The notes under the pieces are model-generated. The model ran no database searches, had not been told where the DNA came from, and worked only from the letters and a program-made list of their open reading frames with translations. A stretch of 64,000 bases of DNA from positions 48,317 to 112,316 of the forward strand of contig JASJFT010000148.1 in assembly GCA_030770425.1 (NCBI GenBank), read 5' to 3'. Origin of the DNA: Darksidea phi (Eukaryota; Ascomycota; Dothideomycetes; Pleosporales; Lentitheciaceae). The position numbers and the translations under genes were made by a program. Position 1 is the stretch's first letter; each line of letters begins with the position of its first letter. Below are positions 36,201 to 46,988 of the stretch, piece after piece.

Positions 36201-37124
36201 AGTCCCTGGGAGCCTATCATACACCCTCTCGATAGACGAATCATCAAGAGTTTTGGCTTCTGCGAGTATCTTACTCATCAAATCCTCGGCTAACTCACGG
36301 ATGTACGCTTCTTTTGTCGAATCTGGAGTATGAGATGAATCTACAGAATAGGTTGTCATCCTGTCATCGTGATCCCTACGCTCGTTGCTCGATTCCATTG
36401 TCTCGCTTGGGAGCTTATCATGTCGAGTGAGCGACGCATAACCAGAATCGGAAAAGTAGGCTACGCTGGGCGCTGTCGTCGCTGTTCTAGCCCCCGGAGC
36501 CGAAGACTCTTCGATCGTTTCATGATAGTCATCGTACGAGGTTTGAACAAATGGGCGAGTATTTGAGGCCATCTCATCGAGTTTCCTTGACATCGATGTG
36601 GCACTCCGTCGGTCCGGAATGTCTTGTTGCGACGGAGAAGACGCCCCACTCTCTCTTTGGCCAATATCGCTTTGAATGTACTCTCCGGGATTCGCACTTC
36701 CTGTCGAGTTCCTTCTCGCTAGAGGTAGTGGCTTTTGAGTATCCCGATTGCTCTCCTCGGGTGCAATTTCCCGTTTGGCGAGCGGAGATTGAGCCTTTTG
36801 GATATTTCGAACAACATTTGCATCGTACGCACTTCCGGGGAGGTCACCTATGTTACCACCATCCCTCACATCCCGTCTAAGTCGTGATTCTCGAACCCAT
36901 ACACCATCCTTGTATAGCTTCCCGTCATCCATGCCCAACTGATGCTCATAGTACCAATTCGAAGGATGCATTCTTGTTCTCACGATTACGAACTCGCCTG
37001 TCCTCCGGATACCGCCTTCGATGATAGACATCTGCACAATATTGCCCCTATTAAACCTCGCCGCTACATCAGGTTCCCTCGGCGCTTCATCAGGTTCCCT
37101 CGGATAAAGATTCACAATTGCCAT
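33226..37124 (-). CDS. large conserved fungal protein of unknown function
   Basis: Four exons on the minus strand, 37124-36115, 36062-35422, 35330-34716 and 34598-33226, give 1,212 aa. Donors are gtaagt/gtgagt, the third intron is 117 nt, and all phases agree. Residues 1-270 are mostly disordered, with a small N-terminal beta-rich unit (RGNIVQMSIIEGGIRRTGEFVI). Residues ~290-335 are a helical module (YIRELAEDLMSKI, LPGTLQAFAKMIG). The rest is a large globular region with blocks typical of this widespread Pezizomycotina family: SLVLKATGTLEAIVEIGQ, WLGAALRSSP, NPVVVKGYPI, LEIPLDIMAALVGS, DRRGWLVDGVSTLLHLVRASL, TTLRATGAGWVDFARSIYA and a final LGSSGAIILGHSWKYPL. No catalytic signature is known to me. 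Confidence 0.85.
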
Positions 37125-38173
37125 GATGTAAACCTGCTCCCTTGTTCCCGAACTCTTGCTTTCCTATGTTGAGAATCAACCAGCCGATGAGTAAGGAAAG
37201 GGCTGACATCAAGATCTACAGTTTCTGAGAGCTCCGTGACGGTATCAATATGGTATGAGATGACAAGAACAACGGACAATCGAGAACAGGTGGAGGGTTG
37301 ACAAACTATGAAAGCCTTTGTAAGTGAGGAGAGTTTCCAGGTCGGAAAGCAGACAAAGGAGGGTCGGAGACGTGTTTTGTGGGAAGGCTAGAAACTACCC
37401 CGCACACAGCCCTGAAGCTTCGCCAAGTCTGCCCTTTACATGGCGCCTTGGCGTGCAGCTGATCTCAAGGCGCAGACCAGCTGGAAATAGTTCCCGTTAG
37501 CCCTCCGCGCCCGTGACGAACGTGTCGACCATTCTGCCTCCCCCTCCCCCAATTGCTAGCCGTGTAGCAAGTTTAGCCCCGTTACACCCGTTAGGTGCTT
37601 GTTGTTGACCGGACCGTCCTTGCCCACTCCAACCCGCCTACCTCCGCTAGTCTACCTCCGCCCGAGCAAGCAATACCGCCGATATGTCCATGTCAACATC
37701 CTCATGCAGTGCACCCGTGTGCCAATACCCTCGCGCTAACACCTGTATGCTTAGTAGGTGTTCAGCGCTGGAGACCCGAACGACGAACAGCGTACGACGA
37801 CCGATGAACGAGAGAGATGAACTATCCATTAGCGCAACACAGAGCAGTGGTCATCGAAGGTGGGATGCTGGATCACGGCGATAACGATATGCTTTGCGCC
37901 GCGCATAAGCGCAAGTCAGGACGGCATCGGTCGCAGGGCGATCGTCGTCTTCCTGGCGGTCGGTACACGTCGGGCAAAATGAGAAACACGACACAGGCGA
38001 GTCGGAAGATCTACGTGTAGGGGTTGACGGCGGACGCAAGGACACACTCGGGCTGGAGGCGCGAAGTCGCGTACAATTGCACCTGAGCTCGCCGGTGGTG
38101 CCGTGCGAGCCTCCGCGATTCGCGGCTGCGCTCACGTTGGAGATGTAGCTTGCAAGTCTATTGGACCCAAACA
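37125..38173. other. intergenic region
   Basis: About 1.05 kb. Promoter of the large fungal gene, then sequence without recognisable coding or repeat structure. Confidence 0.45.
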
Positions 38174-38970
38174 TCAAACCAAGGCTAATGTCAAGTCTTT
38201 GCACGGCACTTTTCCAGTTTTGATTGGCCTCCGATTCGGCGTGGTCAACATGTCGCGAAAATGCACATGCCTGGAACCAAGGGCAGCAATTATACGCTGA
38301 TCATTCAATAGTACCTCGATCATCTTGCCACTAATTGCTGCAGCGCAGTGACGCAACGCATCCCACAAGGGGCTACCGCTGTCCTTCTCGTTTATGTTCG
38401 GTATCAACGGCAAGACCATGCTCAGTTTCGAGGTGGTAAGACGACGGTATGCAGAATTACAAGGACAGGGTCCTCCGTTTACTAGTATCTCTGCAAGCTG
38501 AGAGACTTGTGGCTCGTTAGACATGATAAGCCAGTGAAGTGGTGTGGCTTCGGGGCTGGGACCGTGATACCTATGGCAATTGGAAAGTAACAACATGAGG
38601 ACGTCGTACTCGCCAAGCATGCAGGATACTAGCGCTGCTTCTGAAAGGTGAGTTTGACTCATCTCCTCGCTGCTAAGCAGCATCTCGACGGTAGCGATAT
38701 CTCCGATCGTAGCGGCAGCTGTAAGCACCGAGGTGGATGTCCTCTTACACCAACGGCTCGCGGATGTGCCTGAACACTCCATACAAGGTACACTGTCGGA
38801 TCCAAATTATGGCGCTTGCGCTCCAAGGCAGTGAAGGAAGGATAGTGCCTGGATGAGGTACCCTTCGTTTGCTACCAGACGCGCGAGAAAATTGATCGAG
38901 CGATAGAGTTGCCCGCGACGGCGTCCGAGAGATATCAAGTAACCCGGGCCTTGCTCAGAGCTCACACTAT
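38174..38970 (-). pseudogene. relic of an ankyrin-repeat protein
   Basis: Minus-strand frame with ankyrin-like units (TAAATIGDIATVEMLLSSEE, EAALVSCMLGEYDVLMLLLS, ATPLHWLIMSNEPQ, GSPLWDALRHCAAA, KMIEVLLND). The same frame continues upstream as protein-like sequence (GYLISLGRRRGQLYRSINFL, ARLVANEGYLIQALSFLHCL), but a TAA at about 38810 interrupts it before a Cys-containing link (VPCMECSG). Downstream, the repeats end abruptly in unrelated residues. No start codon and no N-terminal domain is found. The pattern fits a truncated gene with at least one nonsense mutation. If the ATG at 38782 is used, a ~202-aa protein could still be made. Confidence 0.55.
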
Positions 38971-39106
38971 GCAAGCTCGAAACTGCATGACCACGTGGCT
39001 GCGCTAAGGTTGCTGGGACAACATCAACACATCAGTGCCGGGCTCGTTCCTAACATGGGTTTGGCAGGCGTTCATCTCTGCAATCGCATCCGTCAAGTTA
39101 TGTACG

Positions 39107-40495
39107 ATGCATTATTCTTCAATCGAGTCTGACTTCCTTGATACCCTCTCGCGTATCGACGGGTGGATCGCGCAGACGGAACTACCTGACCAGCCTGCAG
39201 ATGCAGACGGCTGGGTAGCCCCGCCGACATGGCCAGTGTCGCCGTCCCTCAGCATTCGCCTTCTCCATCGCACCCGCACCCGCACCCGTCCCCAACCTTT
39301 TGAGCGCCAGAAGATGCAGACGATGCGCCCGCCACGCCGGCAGAGCCCGCGCAAAAGGCCGGAGCCGGAGCCGCGTGAGACAAACGACAAGCTTGAGACT
39401 CTTACCCTCGACTCCGACGACGAGCATTACGATTTCGCTGGCAGAGATGCAGCCGGACGCCTTACATTGAGCGAGTCACATCCATCGTCCATCTTCAGCC
39501 CGGCCCCCATAACGGCAAAGTCCTGCTCCTCGAGCCCCTCCAAATCTATGGCCCACCTCGGCCTCGTCGAGAAGCCCATCCGCCAGCGAAACACCGAGTC
39601 GGCTACCGAACTACCGGCCGATGTGCGTCAGCTGTGGGAAGACATGGATTCGATCCGGCTCAACGAGGGCACCGTACCGCGCCAGATCGAGCCCAACTTC
39701 ATAGCGGCCTACCCGAGCAAAACCCGCCCGTACATGTTCTTCGATGCGGGGCCCAGTGCGAATCTCGCGCAGTTACAGGCCCAGCTAGTCGAGCTGGAGG
39801 ATATCAAGCAGGCAGCACAAGATTTTCGGACAACTCCAGCGAGCGAGGCGAGCTGGAACTGCGACGTCCACTCACGCATTATACGCCTAGCCGTAAAAAG
39901 CATTCCGGGCATTGCGCAGGAGAACGTCACGGCTGTACGACCAGACAGGGCTCTTGTACCGAGGGACCGCCATGGCGGCAACATGGACAGCAAGCTCGTC
40001 GACTACGTCCTCATCGCCGATCATTCCCTCATCGACCTCCACTGCGCCGAACGCTGCCTGAACCGCACCGTTCCCAGCATCAACCACACACTCGATTCGT
40101 GCCCCCGTCTCCTCACCAAACCTATCGTCGTCAGCATCAAAACCAAAACACCCAACTCGGACGAGTCCGAGGCTATGGTGCAACTATCACTATGGGCCGC
40201 AACGCATTTCAACCGCCTACGCACCCTACTTCCATCCGCCCAACGAAAACGCGGTACCGTGCGCGTCACGCTACCGCTACTGACCGTGCCGGGTGATATT
40301 TGGCGGCTGTACTTTGCTGTGGATAGGGAGGATTGCATTGAGATCCTTGGAGGACTGAAGATTGGGAGTACAGATACGTTGTTGGGGTGTTATCAGGTGC
40401 TGAGGGGGTTGGTCAGGGTGTGTGAGTGGGCGAGAGATGGCTATGTGCCGTGGTTTAGGAAGAATGTCCTGGGTGAATGTGATGCTGTGACATGA
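39107..40495 (+). CDS. PD-(D/E)XK nuclease-like protein
   Basis: Intronless, 462 aa from the ATG at 39107; the frame is open for 24 codons further upstream, without an ATG. The N-terminal 160 residues are polar with a short helix (DFLDTLSRIDGWIAQTELP) and basic Pro/Arg stretches. The C-terminal half matches the fungal PD-(D/E)XK-like family: helix SWNCDVHSRIIRLAV, then SKLVDYVLIAD (the catalytic-type Asp), NRTVPSINHT, and the strand PIVVSIKTKT, followed by the QLSLWAATHFNRLRTL helix and VPGDIWRLYFAV. In the family as I know it, the strand reads SIETK; here it is SIKTK, so one acidic metal ligand is replaced by Lys and cleavage activity is doubtful. Cellular role unknown; such genes are common in accessory fungal DNA. 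Confidence 0.8.
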   Translation: MHYSSIESDFLDTLSRIDGWIAQTELPDQPADADGWVAPPTWPVSPSLSIRLLHRTRTRTRPQPFERQKMQTMRPPRRQSPRKRPEPEPRETNDKLETLTLDSDDEHYDFAGRDAAGRLTLSESHPSSIFSPAPITAKSCSSSPSKSMAHLGLVEKPIRQRNTESATELPADVRQLWEDMDSIRLNEGTVPRQIEPNFIAAYPSKTRPYMFFDAGPSANLAQLQAQLVELEDIKQAAQDFRTTPASEASWNCDVHSRIIRLAVKSIPGIAQENVTAVRPDRALVPRDRHGGNMDSKLVDYVLIADHSLIDLHCAERCLNRTVPSINHTLDSCPRLLTKPIVVSIKTKTPNSDESEAMVQLSLWAATHFNRLRTLLPSAQRKRGTVRVTLPLLTVPGDIWRLYFAVDREDCIEILGGLKIGSTDTLLGCYQVLRGLVRVCEWARDGYVPWFRKNVLGECDAVT

Positions 40496-41073
40496 ATATT
40501 CATCTTCTTTTCTCTGGAAAGGAATGTTACCAACGCACCGTGTTCTGTATGAATGATTCACCACTTCCCTATTCTTCCGGAAGCCTCTTCACCAAATCTG
40601 TCACCGAAACTCCATCGGACACAACCCACTGAATACAACTCAGCCGCTACATTTATCGAAATCATGGGCTTCACCTTTGACACCAACGTTTCCCTCCTGA
40701 GTCGAGCGCCGTGCCAAATGCCATCGACAATCTCCCATCCTCAAGCCTAGGCCTTTTGTTAACCTTTCTGGGGCGGAAGGAGCTTTTCTACTAGCTTATA
40801 CTCAAAGGCACTCGTCGTGAGCTCAACCTTGTCTGCAATTCTTCGGGCTCACCTAACAGCATACGGGGATCGATTTTCTGAAGAATATCAGAGTCCGCCG
40901 AAGACATTGGAGATTTGTGAGCAGGGCATCGTATTAGAAACTGCACTTGGCATGATGCCTGTACTGTGTTTGCAGAGGTAAAAGTATTCAAAACTCGCTA
41001 CTACCACTGCCGTTGCGCAACAAGACTCAAGCGAAGTATGTAATGTGGTTAAAGTTAATCAGCTAAAACAAGG
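40496..41073. other. convergent intergenic region
   Basis: About 580 bases between converging genes, presumably both 3' flanks. No further feature was recognised. Confidence 0.5.
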
Positions 41074-41904
41074 CTATATGACTGTCTCAGGAGCGGGTGG
41101 CGATTTGTGAATATTTCCCCCTACAACCACTGTAGGAGTCGTGGTGATCATCACTCCATCTAGAGGCTTGTCCCGGACACGCCTAATGTCCTCCACCACC
41201 TCTTGAACGGTATTATACTCTGACTTCCAGCATCGTTTGACTATCTCCCCAAGTACTAGCGCACTGGTCTCTGGGAAATGCCCTCGCGAGAAAAGCTTTT
41301 CAAGCTCAGAATCGGACTTGTCATGATACGGCTGCTTTGTCGTCTCCACCTCATAGAGCATTGAGCCGAGTGCGAATATTTCAGATTGGATTGAAGGCTC
41401 GTCCTCGGGCAGGTTCGGATTTTGAGATTTTCTGCTGGGAAGCACGGTTGGAGAGGATCCGTCAATAGATGACCCAGCAAAGTCAGACAATTTTACATTC
41501 TCGTCCCAGTCAGGTAGCGCATTATGTGCGCCGATATCCACTTGCATTACACCGCGTGAATGGACGTAGCTAAGTCCTTCCGCCAACTGGAGAGCCCAGC
41601 GTAGGACGTCTCGGGTTACGGGGACTCTCCCGGCGTCGGAGAGATCTAACAGTCGTTTACGTAAAGGGTACTGGAGAAGTTCGAAGACAAGCTTTCCATC
41701 TCGTGCGTAGAGAAACTTGGTGATAAAGCGGTGGTGACCTAGTCGTTGGTAGATGGAACGCTCGATATCAATGGCTGCCTGATTCTTTTGGCCCAAAGCA
41801 ACCTTGACAACGGCTGAATCAGAGATCTTAAAGACGACGCCAGAAACGCCATGGGCGATGGGCTGAAGGTTCCATATATTCTCGGGAAAAGCAGGATATT
41901 CCAT
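41074..41904 (-). CDS. atypical protein kinase-like protein
   Basis: 276 aa from the ATG at 41904; the frame is open upstream, but only from a non-ATG codon. It is a near-complete small kinase fold: glycine-rich loop AHGVSGVVFKI, ATP-site Lys in AVVKVA, Glu in IDIERSIYQRL, and hinge ELLQYPL. The catalytic loop reads MQVDIGAHNAL (the usual HRD becomes QVD, but Asp and Asn are kept). The metal-binding motif is DFAGSS instead of DFG. There is no APE; the segment goes on to PSIQSEIFALGSMLYEVETTKQPY. This exact variant set recurs in a fungal kinase-like family, so it is probably functional in a non-standard way rather than decayed. Substrates are unknown. Confidence 0.8.
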   Translation of the reverse strand: MEYPAFPENIWNLQPIAHGVSGVVFKISDSAVVKVALGQKNQAAIDIERSIYQRLGHHRFITKFLYARDGKLVFELLQYPLRKRLLDLSDAGRVPVTRDVLRWALQLAEGLSYVHSRGVMQVDIGAHNALPDWDENVKLSDFAGSSIDGSSPTVLPSRKSQNPNLPEDEPSIQSEIFALGSMLYEVETTKQPYHDKSDSELEKLFSRGHFPETSALVLGEIVKRCWKSEYNTVQEVVEDIRRVRDKPLDGVMITTTPTVVVGGNIHKSPPAPETVI

Positions 41905-44340
41905 CTCTATTAGGGGATTGGAACTGGGTATGGAGGTATGAAAGGCTAGGTAGGAGGGGCGGCGTTGGAGAATTCGGAACAACGTCGGCAGATCTCCACT
42001 TACGTAGGATCCCCGTGAGGTTATTATATATTCCGCTATCCGCAATCTCGAACCTGGTGTTTTTACGAGCCAGTGTCAAGCCTATAAGCCGTACGGCGCT
42101 ACGCGATCAACGCTCCAGGCCAGGCTAGCCGGCCAGCGAAGCCATCAGATAGCTTATCTACACCAGCAGCCCGGGACAGGAATAACTTTTTGGTTGAGTA
42201 GATACTTGAGGACTTACGCGCTTAGCCTCACGCACACGCATGGGGGGTGGGCACCCGAATTCTCCATATCAACGGTCGTCACGATCCGCACGGTCAACGG
42301 CGGCCCTTCCTTCCCCGCACGGCGGCCTCGAGTATCTAGTGTTTTTGGGTCATCGATTGAAGCTAATAGTGCTGAGGCAGCGAGCCCTGCTCAAATTAGG
42401 GCGTTCCTAGAGCTCTTCAATCTAGCTAGGATCGCCCTCGAGATCAGGCTAGAGGTACAGAGAATATAGACGAGACGGGGATTACTCGAGGAGTTATGCA
42501 AACATCTGGGTGATGCCCCGTATCGGTAAGCACAAGCCTTATACAAACGCTCACCGCAATCGTGAATGGGCATCAACTATTGAGACTATCTCCGGGCCGG
42601 TGGTCGGAGGCTCCGCTACGTAGTGTGGCAATTTTAGTATGTATTGATGAAGATATCCCGCGTTGAAATCAGTATCCGCGTTTTGATGGGGTGGCCGGAA
42701 AGCGGGCTAATAAAATTGATTGATCAGCTTCGGCGGCAAAGCTTACGCTCCGCCTGTTCCAAGAGGATGGCTCTCCAGACAACAGCGAACTAACATGCAC
42801 ATTTGGGTTGAATTGAACCGTTTCTGGCGAAGCCTTGCGTGGCTGTCGCTTCGCCATTGGCCACGCCACTCTTTAGCATGGCGACGCCCTGCAACGCCTA
42901 TCAGATTGGGATTAATGTCAATATGGGCGTTGCTGCATGCAACTATTTGCGTCCAAATCATGCCCCCATTGCAATCTCATCTTACTTTTCGTTCCCCGTA
43001 GCCTTCTATGCTCCCTGTTTCCGTAATAGCCATCCGCTTCAAAAATTCTCCGTTGGATTTTGCCCTCGACGTTCTATGTCACTCCCGAACCTTCAGCTAC
43101 ACGAATGCGGATTAAAGAGTTAAATCGATGTAAGTAGCATCTAAGTCTATTTCATGTCTCCGAAGAAACGCTAAGATGGAAAAGCCGACCGTAACTACCG
43201 CAAGCTGAGCCTCTATACGAAAATGTGTCAACATATCAAAGTTTCCGTAGTCCCCAGTGGAGTGGATGCACAAAGGACCCGAAGCACGTAGTAGAGTATC
43301 GATACTACCAGCGTTGCACAAATATCCAGAATATCGTCTCATATCGTCATTGCGACGACACCCACGCGACAGAATCGACCTTTATGCAACTGGGATCCTC
43401 AAGAACGAAACAAGAAGTATGCCAGACATGCTCAAACCCGGAGCAGACCGTAGCTACCGTATGCTTAAGTTTTCGATCACCAGAGCTTCCTAGCTAATAC
43501 TCTGTAATATTCAGGAATACCTCAATTGAGAACCGTTATGCCGTCTCCATACACAAAAGTGCACTTGGTGGTCTACGTCAACGTTAGTGGCTAAATGGGT
43601 AAGAACTGAGCGCGTATATCGTTCTGTGCTGCGGCGCCAGCGATTATATGGGGATGCGTGGCTGGAAGGGCCAGATTGTCATGCACTGGACTCGTAGTGG
43701 AACTGCAACGAGCGTTGATAATTTGGGTTGGATTTGCATAGTAGGAGTCTATTCATAAAGTCCGAACGAAACAAAGTAGGAGTTTGTACACAGTAGAGGT
43801 GCTATACCCACACCTTACGCACGATAATAGAACTGTAGAGCTTTACACAGTACTGTCGATCGTGAGTGACGAGGTGGTGTTTCGATGACCGTTGATAATA
43901 ATATTAATATTCATAGAAAAGAAAGAAGGGTTTTTGCTACGTGTTTTCCTCTATATCGTCAATCAGTCCGATAGTTAACAATCAATTAACCTTCGGCCTA
44001 TACTTTTACCAATTTTATATAAGATCCAAAGAAAATATTCTGTGGAATGAGTGGCAGCGATCGCGTCGTCAAACCCGCGGAATAACCCAAAAAAGTGACA
44101 CGAAAAGGTATTTCGTCCCGAATACCTTTTAACGCAAGAAGGCTTTTGGTTGCAGTAATTCCCTGAGGCGTCACGACACGATTAATTAATCCTTTGATAA
44201 AAATTGGGCAAAGGGCCGTACCTATTTATCTAAATTTCGGATTTTTAGCTTCATATCCCCTTTGTGTTAGAAACAATAAACTAAGCAAATAAGAGAAGAG
44301 GGATCATAGTATGGCATCTTGCATGGTCCATAGGAAATTT
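41905..44340. other. long intergenic region with dispersed repeat
   Basis: About 2.4 kb with no supportable gene. It contains dispersed repeat copy B (43776-43885) and an AT-rich stretch near 43890-44300. Open frames are short and overlap on opposite strands without protein character. Confidence 0.5.
43776..43885 (+). repeat. dispersed repeat, copy B
   Basis: About 110 bp matching copy A at 25456-25579 in the same orientation. It has a single gagct unit where copy A has three. The flanks differ, so the match defines the shared element's approximate limits. Confidence 0.75.
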
Positions 44341-44364
44341 AGCGGGCTTCATTTCATTGGATTT

Positions 44365-45488
44365 CTATACGTCAAGATTGTATTTACGCGCTTCTCTGGC
44401 GTAGTTCACACCCACCATTTTGCCCGCCACTATACCGCCGGTTGTCATTCCGGCTAGGTCTGGGAGAAACATCAGGTCGATTTGTAGTTCGTTGTATCCG
44501 TAGATTTCCTTGAATATTACCGCAATGGCGACCGGAAGGTGTAGTAGATGCCGGATGATGCGGATCGAGTCTAGAATTCTTCGGAAACTCTAGATTGCTT
44601 CCGTTGCTGAGATTTTCGTCGGCCGCGCGTTCTGCTGTCGAGATTCCGCGTTGCCTCCAGGGCGTAAGACACGAGTCCAGGTTCGCCACACTCCGCAGAC
44701 AAGCATCCACCCATTGCCAGCAATGTCCTTGGCTGTCTCAGGGAGCATGAAGCCAACCATTAAAAGGCATTTCAATGCTACCCCCAATAGTGCTATTAAC
44801 ACCTTTGTGTAACTCCCCATTTTCGACGCAATTGCGCCTCCAATGACCGGCCTAACAGCACTTATTCCATTGAACATTGACAACATAGGTCCTGCCATTT
44901 TACCCCTCTCACTAGCCATCACCATATTCACTACAAACTATAGGAGATCGGCAGGATTGCAGATCCCCCAACACTCTGGAGTGCTCTGAGAGAAATCAAC
45001 ATGGTATAGCTGTCTCGATTCAGTGTCAAGGCTAAGCTGACCGGAACCTATATGCTAATGAGTACTAAGAGAGTAGGAAAATGGCGGTAAGAGTCTGCAA
45101 GCGAGGCGAAGATACTCGGTGAGATGGCTTGGCAAATGGCGTATACAGTAACCGTGAGATTGATGGCCTGGGTGAAGACGGAGATGTGAATTCTGGGCAT
45201 CGGTATCGGGGGGAAATATATTGTGGCTGTGAGTGTCGAAAGTATCGTTATGAAGCATAGTCGATGGGTGACGTAGGTGCGTGTTCTGTTCGTAAATGTA
45301 GAATATGATTCCTCGTCGACAAGGTCAGGCTCCACTTCAATAGGTTCCAATACGATAGCCTTGCTAGCGGATTTGCATTGCGCAGCAGAAGCCTGTATCG
45401 GGCAGAATTCCTGACGGGAGTGGCATGACGGCGGGGGCGAAAGACAGTCGAGCAGATCCTTAGATCCCGGAAAGCGAGTCAAAGTCAA
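44365..45488 (-). pseudogene. decayed MFS transporter gene
   Basis: Minus-strand pieces in several frames spell parts of a DHA1-type transporter. First a polar N-terminus and helices (ILSTLTATIYFPPIPM, TVYAICQAISPSIFASLADS). Then MLISLRALQSVGGSAILPISYSL ending in tandem stops. Then, in another frame, VMASERGKMAGPMLSMFNG, PVIGGAIASKMGS and VGFMLPETAKDIAGNGW. Finally, in a third frame, FKEIYGYNELQIDLMFLPDLAG and IVAGKMVGVNYAREARKYN. The order is right but frames shift at least twice, stop codons intervene, and the first helices lack an ATG. The last third of the transporter is missing. Clearly non-functional. Confidence 0.75.
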
Positions 45489-46988
45489 AGTTAAAGCCGG
45501 GGGTGCCTATCCCCTAAAAGAGTGGCGTGCTTGGTATTACGGCTACCCCGCACCATGCTTAATCAAGGTATTTTTTGGAAGGTCTGGTTGGTGGCGACGC
45601 GTAAAGACAACTCGAATCCACGATGCTACTTTCCCGGAACATAGAATAACCAAAAACGCAGTGATATTACTTGTAGATACAAGAGCACCAGAGAAAATTC
45701 TAGGAGCGCAAATAACATCGATTTGAATGACAAGCAAATGCATCCAACCAAATAGCCAACCGGTAATGCCTATTTTCGCATTTTGTTCGATTCAACAGCT
45801 GCGACTTCCCATTCCTCGGACACAGCAAAGTTCCATCAGGCATGACAGAGAAAAGATGAGTCTCATTCTCTGTAGCCCAGTCACCTAGTAATAAATAATA
45901 CTGGCCAATAGCCCCGACTTGCGTATCTGCGCGTTTACCTACTTGAACGTACTTAGCGGATGAGGTCAGCTGATAACTGCAAATCTAACGGTTGATATCG
46001 TGGAATGGAAGGCGACCACGCGACAAGAATGCGAGTGGTTCACATATACGTGAAGAAACATGCATGTCGAAAGATGTATACGGAAGGGTTCTGTGATTGG
46101 CTGGGTCAAGATGTCCAGATCGATGTGCGCAATGGTGAGCAGAAGGTATTGGTCCTCAAAAAGGCCTGAGGTGGTCGATCGAGATATGGCCAAGAGAAAG
46201 TTTGGTGATTCAGCACTGGCGATGATTCGACCAAGGGTTTCGGTATTCTTTCAGAAGCTTCCATGACTGTGCAGTTTCGCTGGTGCAGTATCAGAACTGT
46301 CGTCTGGTGGCGGATGATACGTTACAGATCTTAACAGTCTGTAAATCCTCACATGCATACATATGCATGGTAGAGACTCCAAACCCAAGAAGGTAGTTTA
46401 GTAAAGCTGCATGACAGGTCCACTTGAGCTTTGTTGCAGTTGGCGGTAACATGGACTCAGTAACACTCTGTGCCTCGAGCAGTATAGAAAAGAGCGCTAG
46501 TGGGGTTAAAGCGAACAGCACCTTGCTTAAGGGATGAAAATGAGTTGTTCAATGTGTCCTTATGAAGGAACAATGAGAATTTCGAATTCGTGAGCGATCT
46601 TCAAGAGGCCGGTTGCTAGGTGGTCCTTGTAATTCGCTTCAGCGAAATTCTACCACTCAGGTCTGAAATGGCAACAAGGCTCCATTCTCGCTAAAAGCAT
46701 CGCTACCATGGTCATGGTACTCCAAGTCGCCCGCAAGCCGCATCAAAGAATTTGGTTCCCACTGAAGAGCTGGACGTGCAAGTAATGGAGACTCGCATGA
46801 GGGTGCTTGAGCCGGAGCACCCAAACACGCTGACTAGCTTGTTCAGAGACATATACGCCTACATTCAAATGCTCTAGTCTATTATTGCTTGAAACAAAAG
46901 AAAAACAAAACCTCCCCAAAACAAAAGGAAAAAAACCAAAAAACCAAAAAGAAATATGTACCTTCGAACAACGCACAAACACTCTTAT
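45489..46988. other. intergenic region
   Basis: About 1.5 kb without a supported gene. On the minus strand at 46291-46530 there is a frame that looks like a signal peptide (VLFALTPLALFSILLEAQSV) but lacks an ATG; see the findings. An A-rich run lies near 46890-46955, close to the next gene's stop. Confidence 0.45.
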
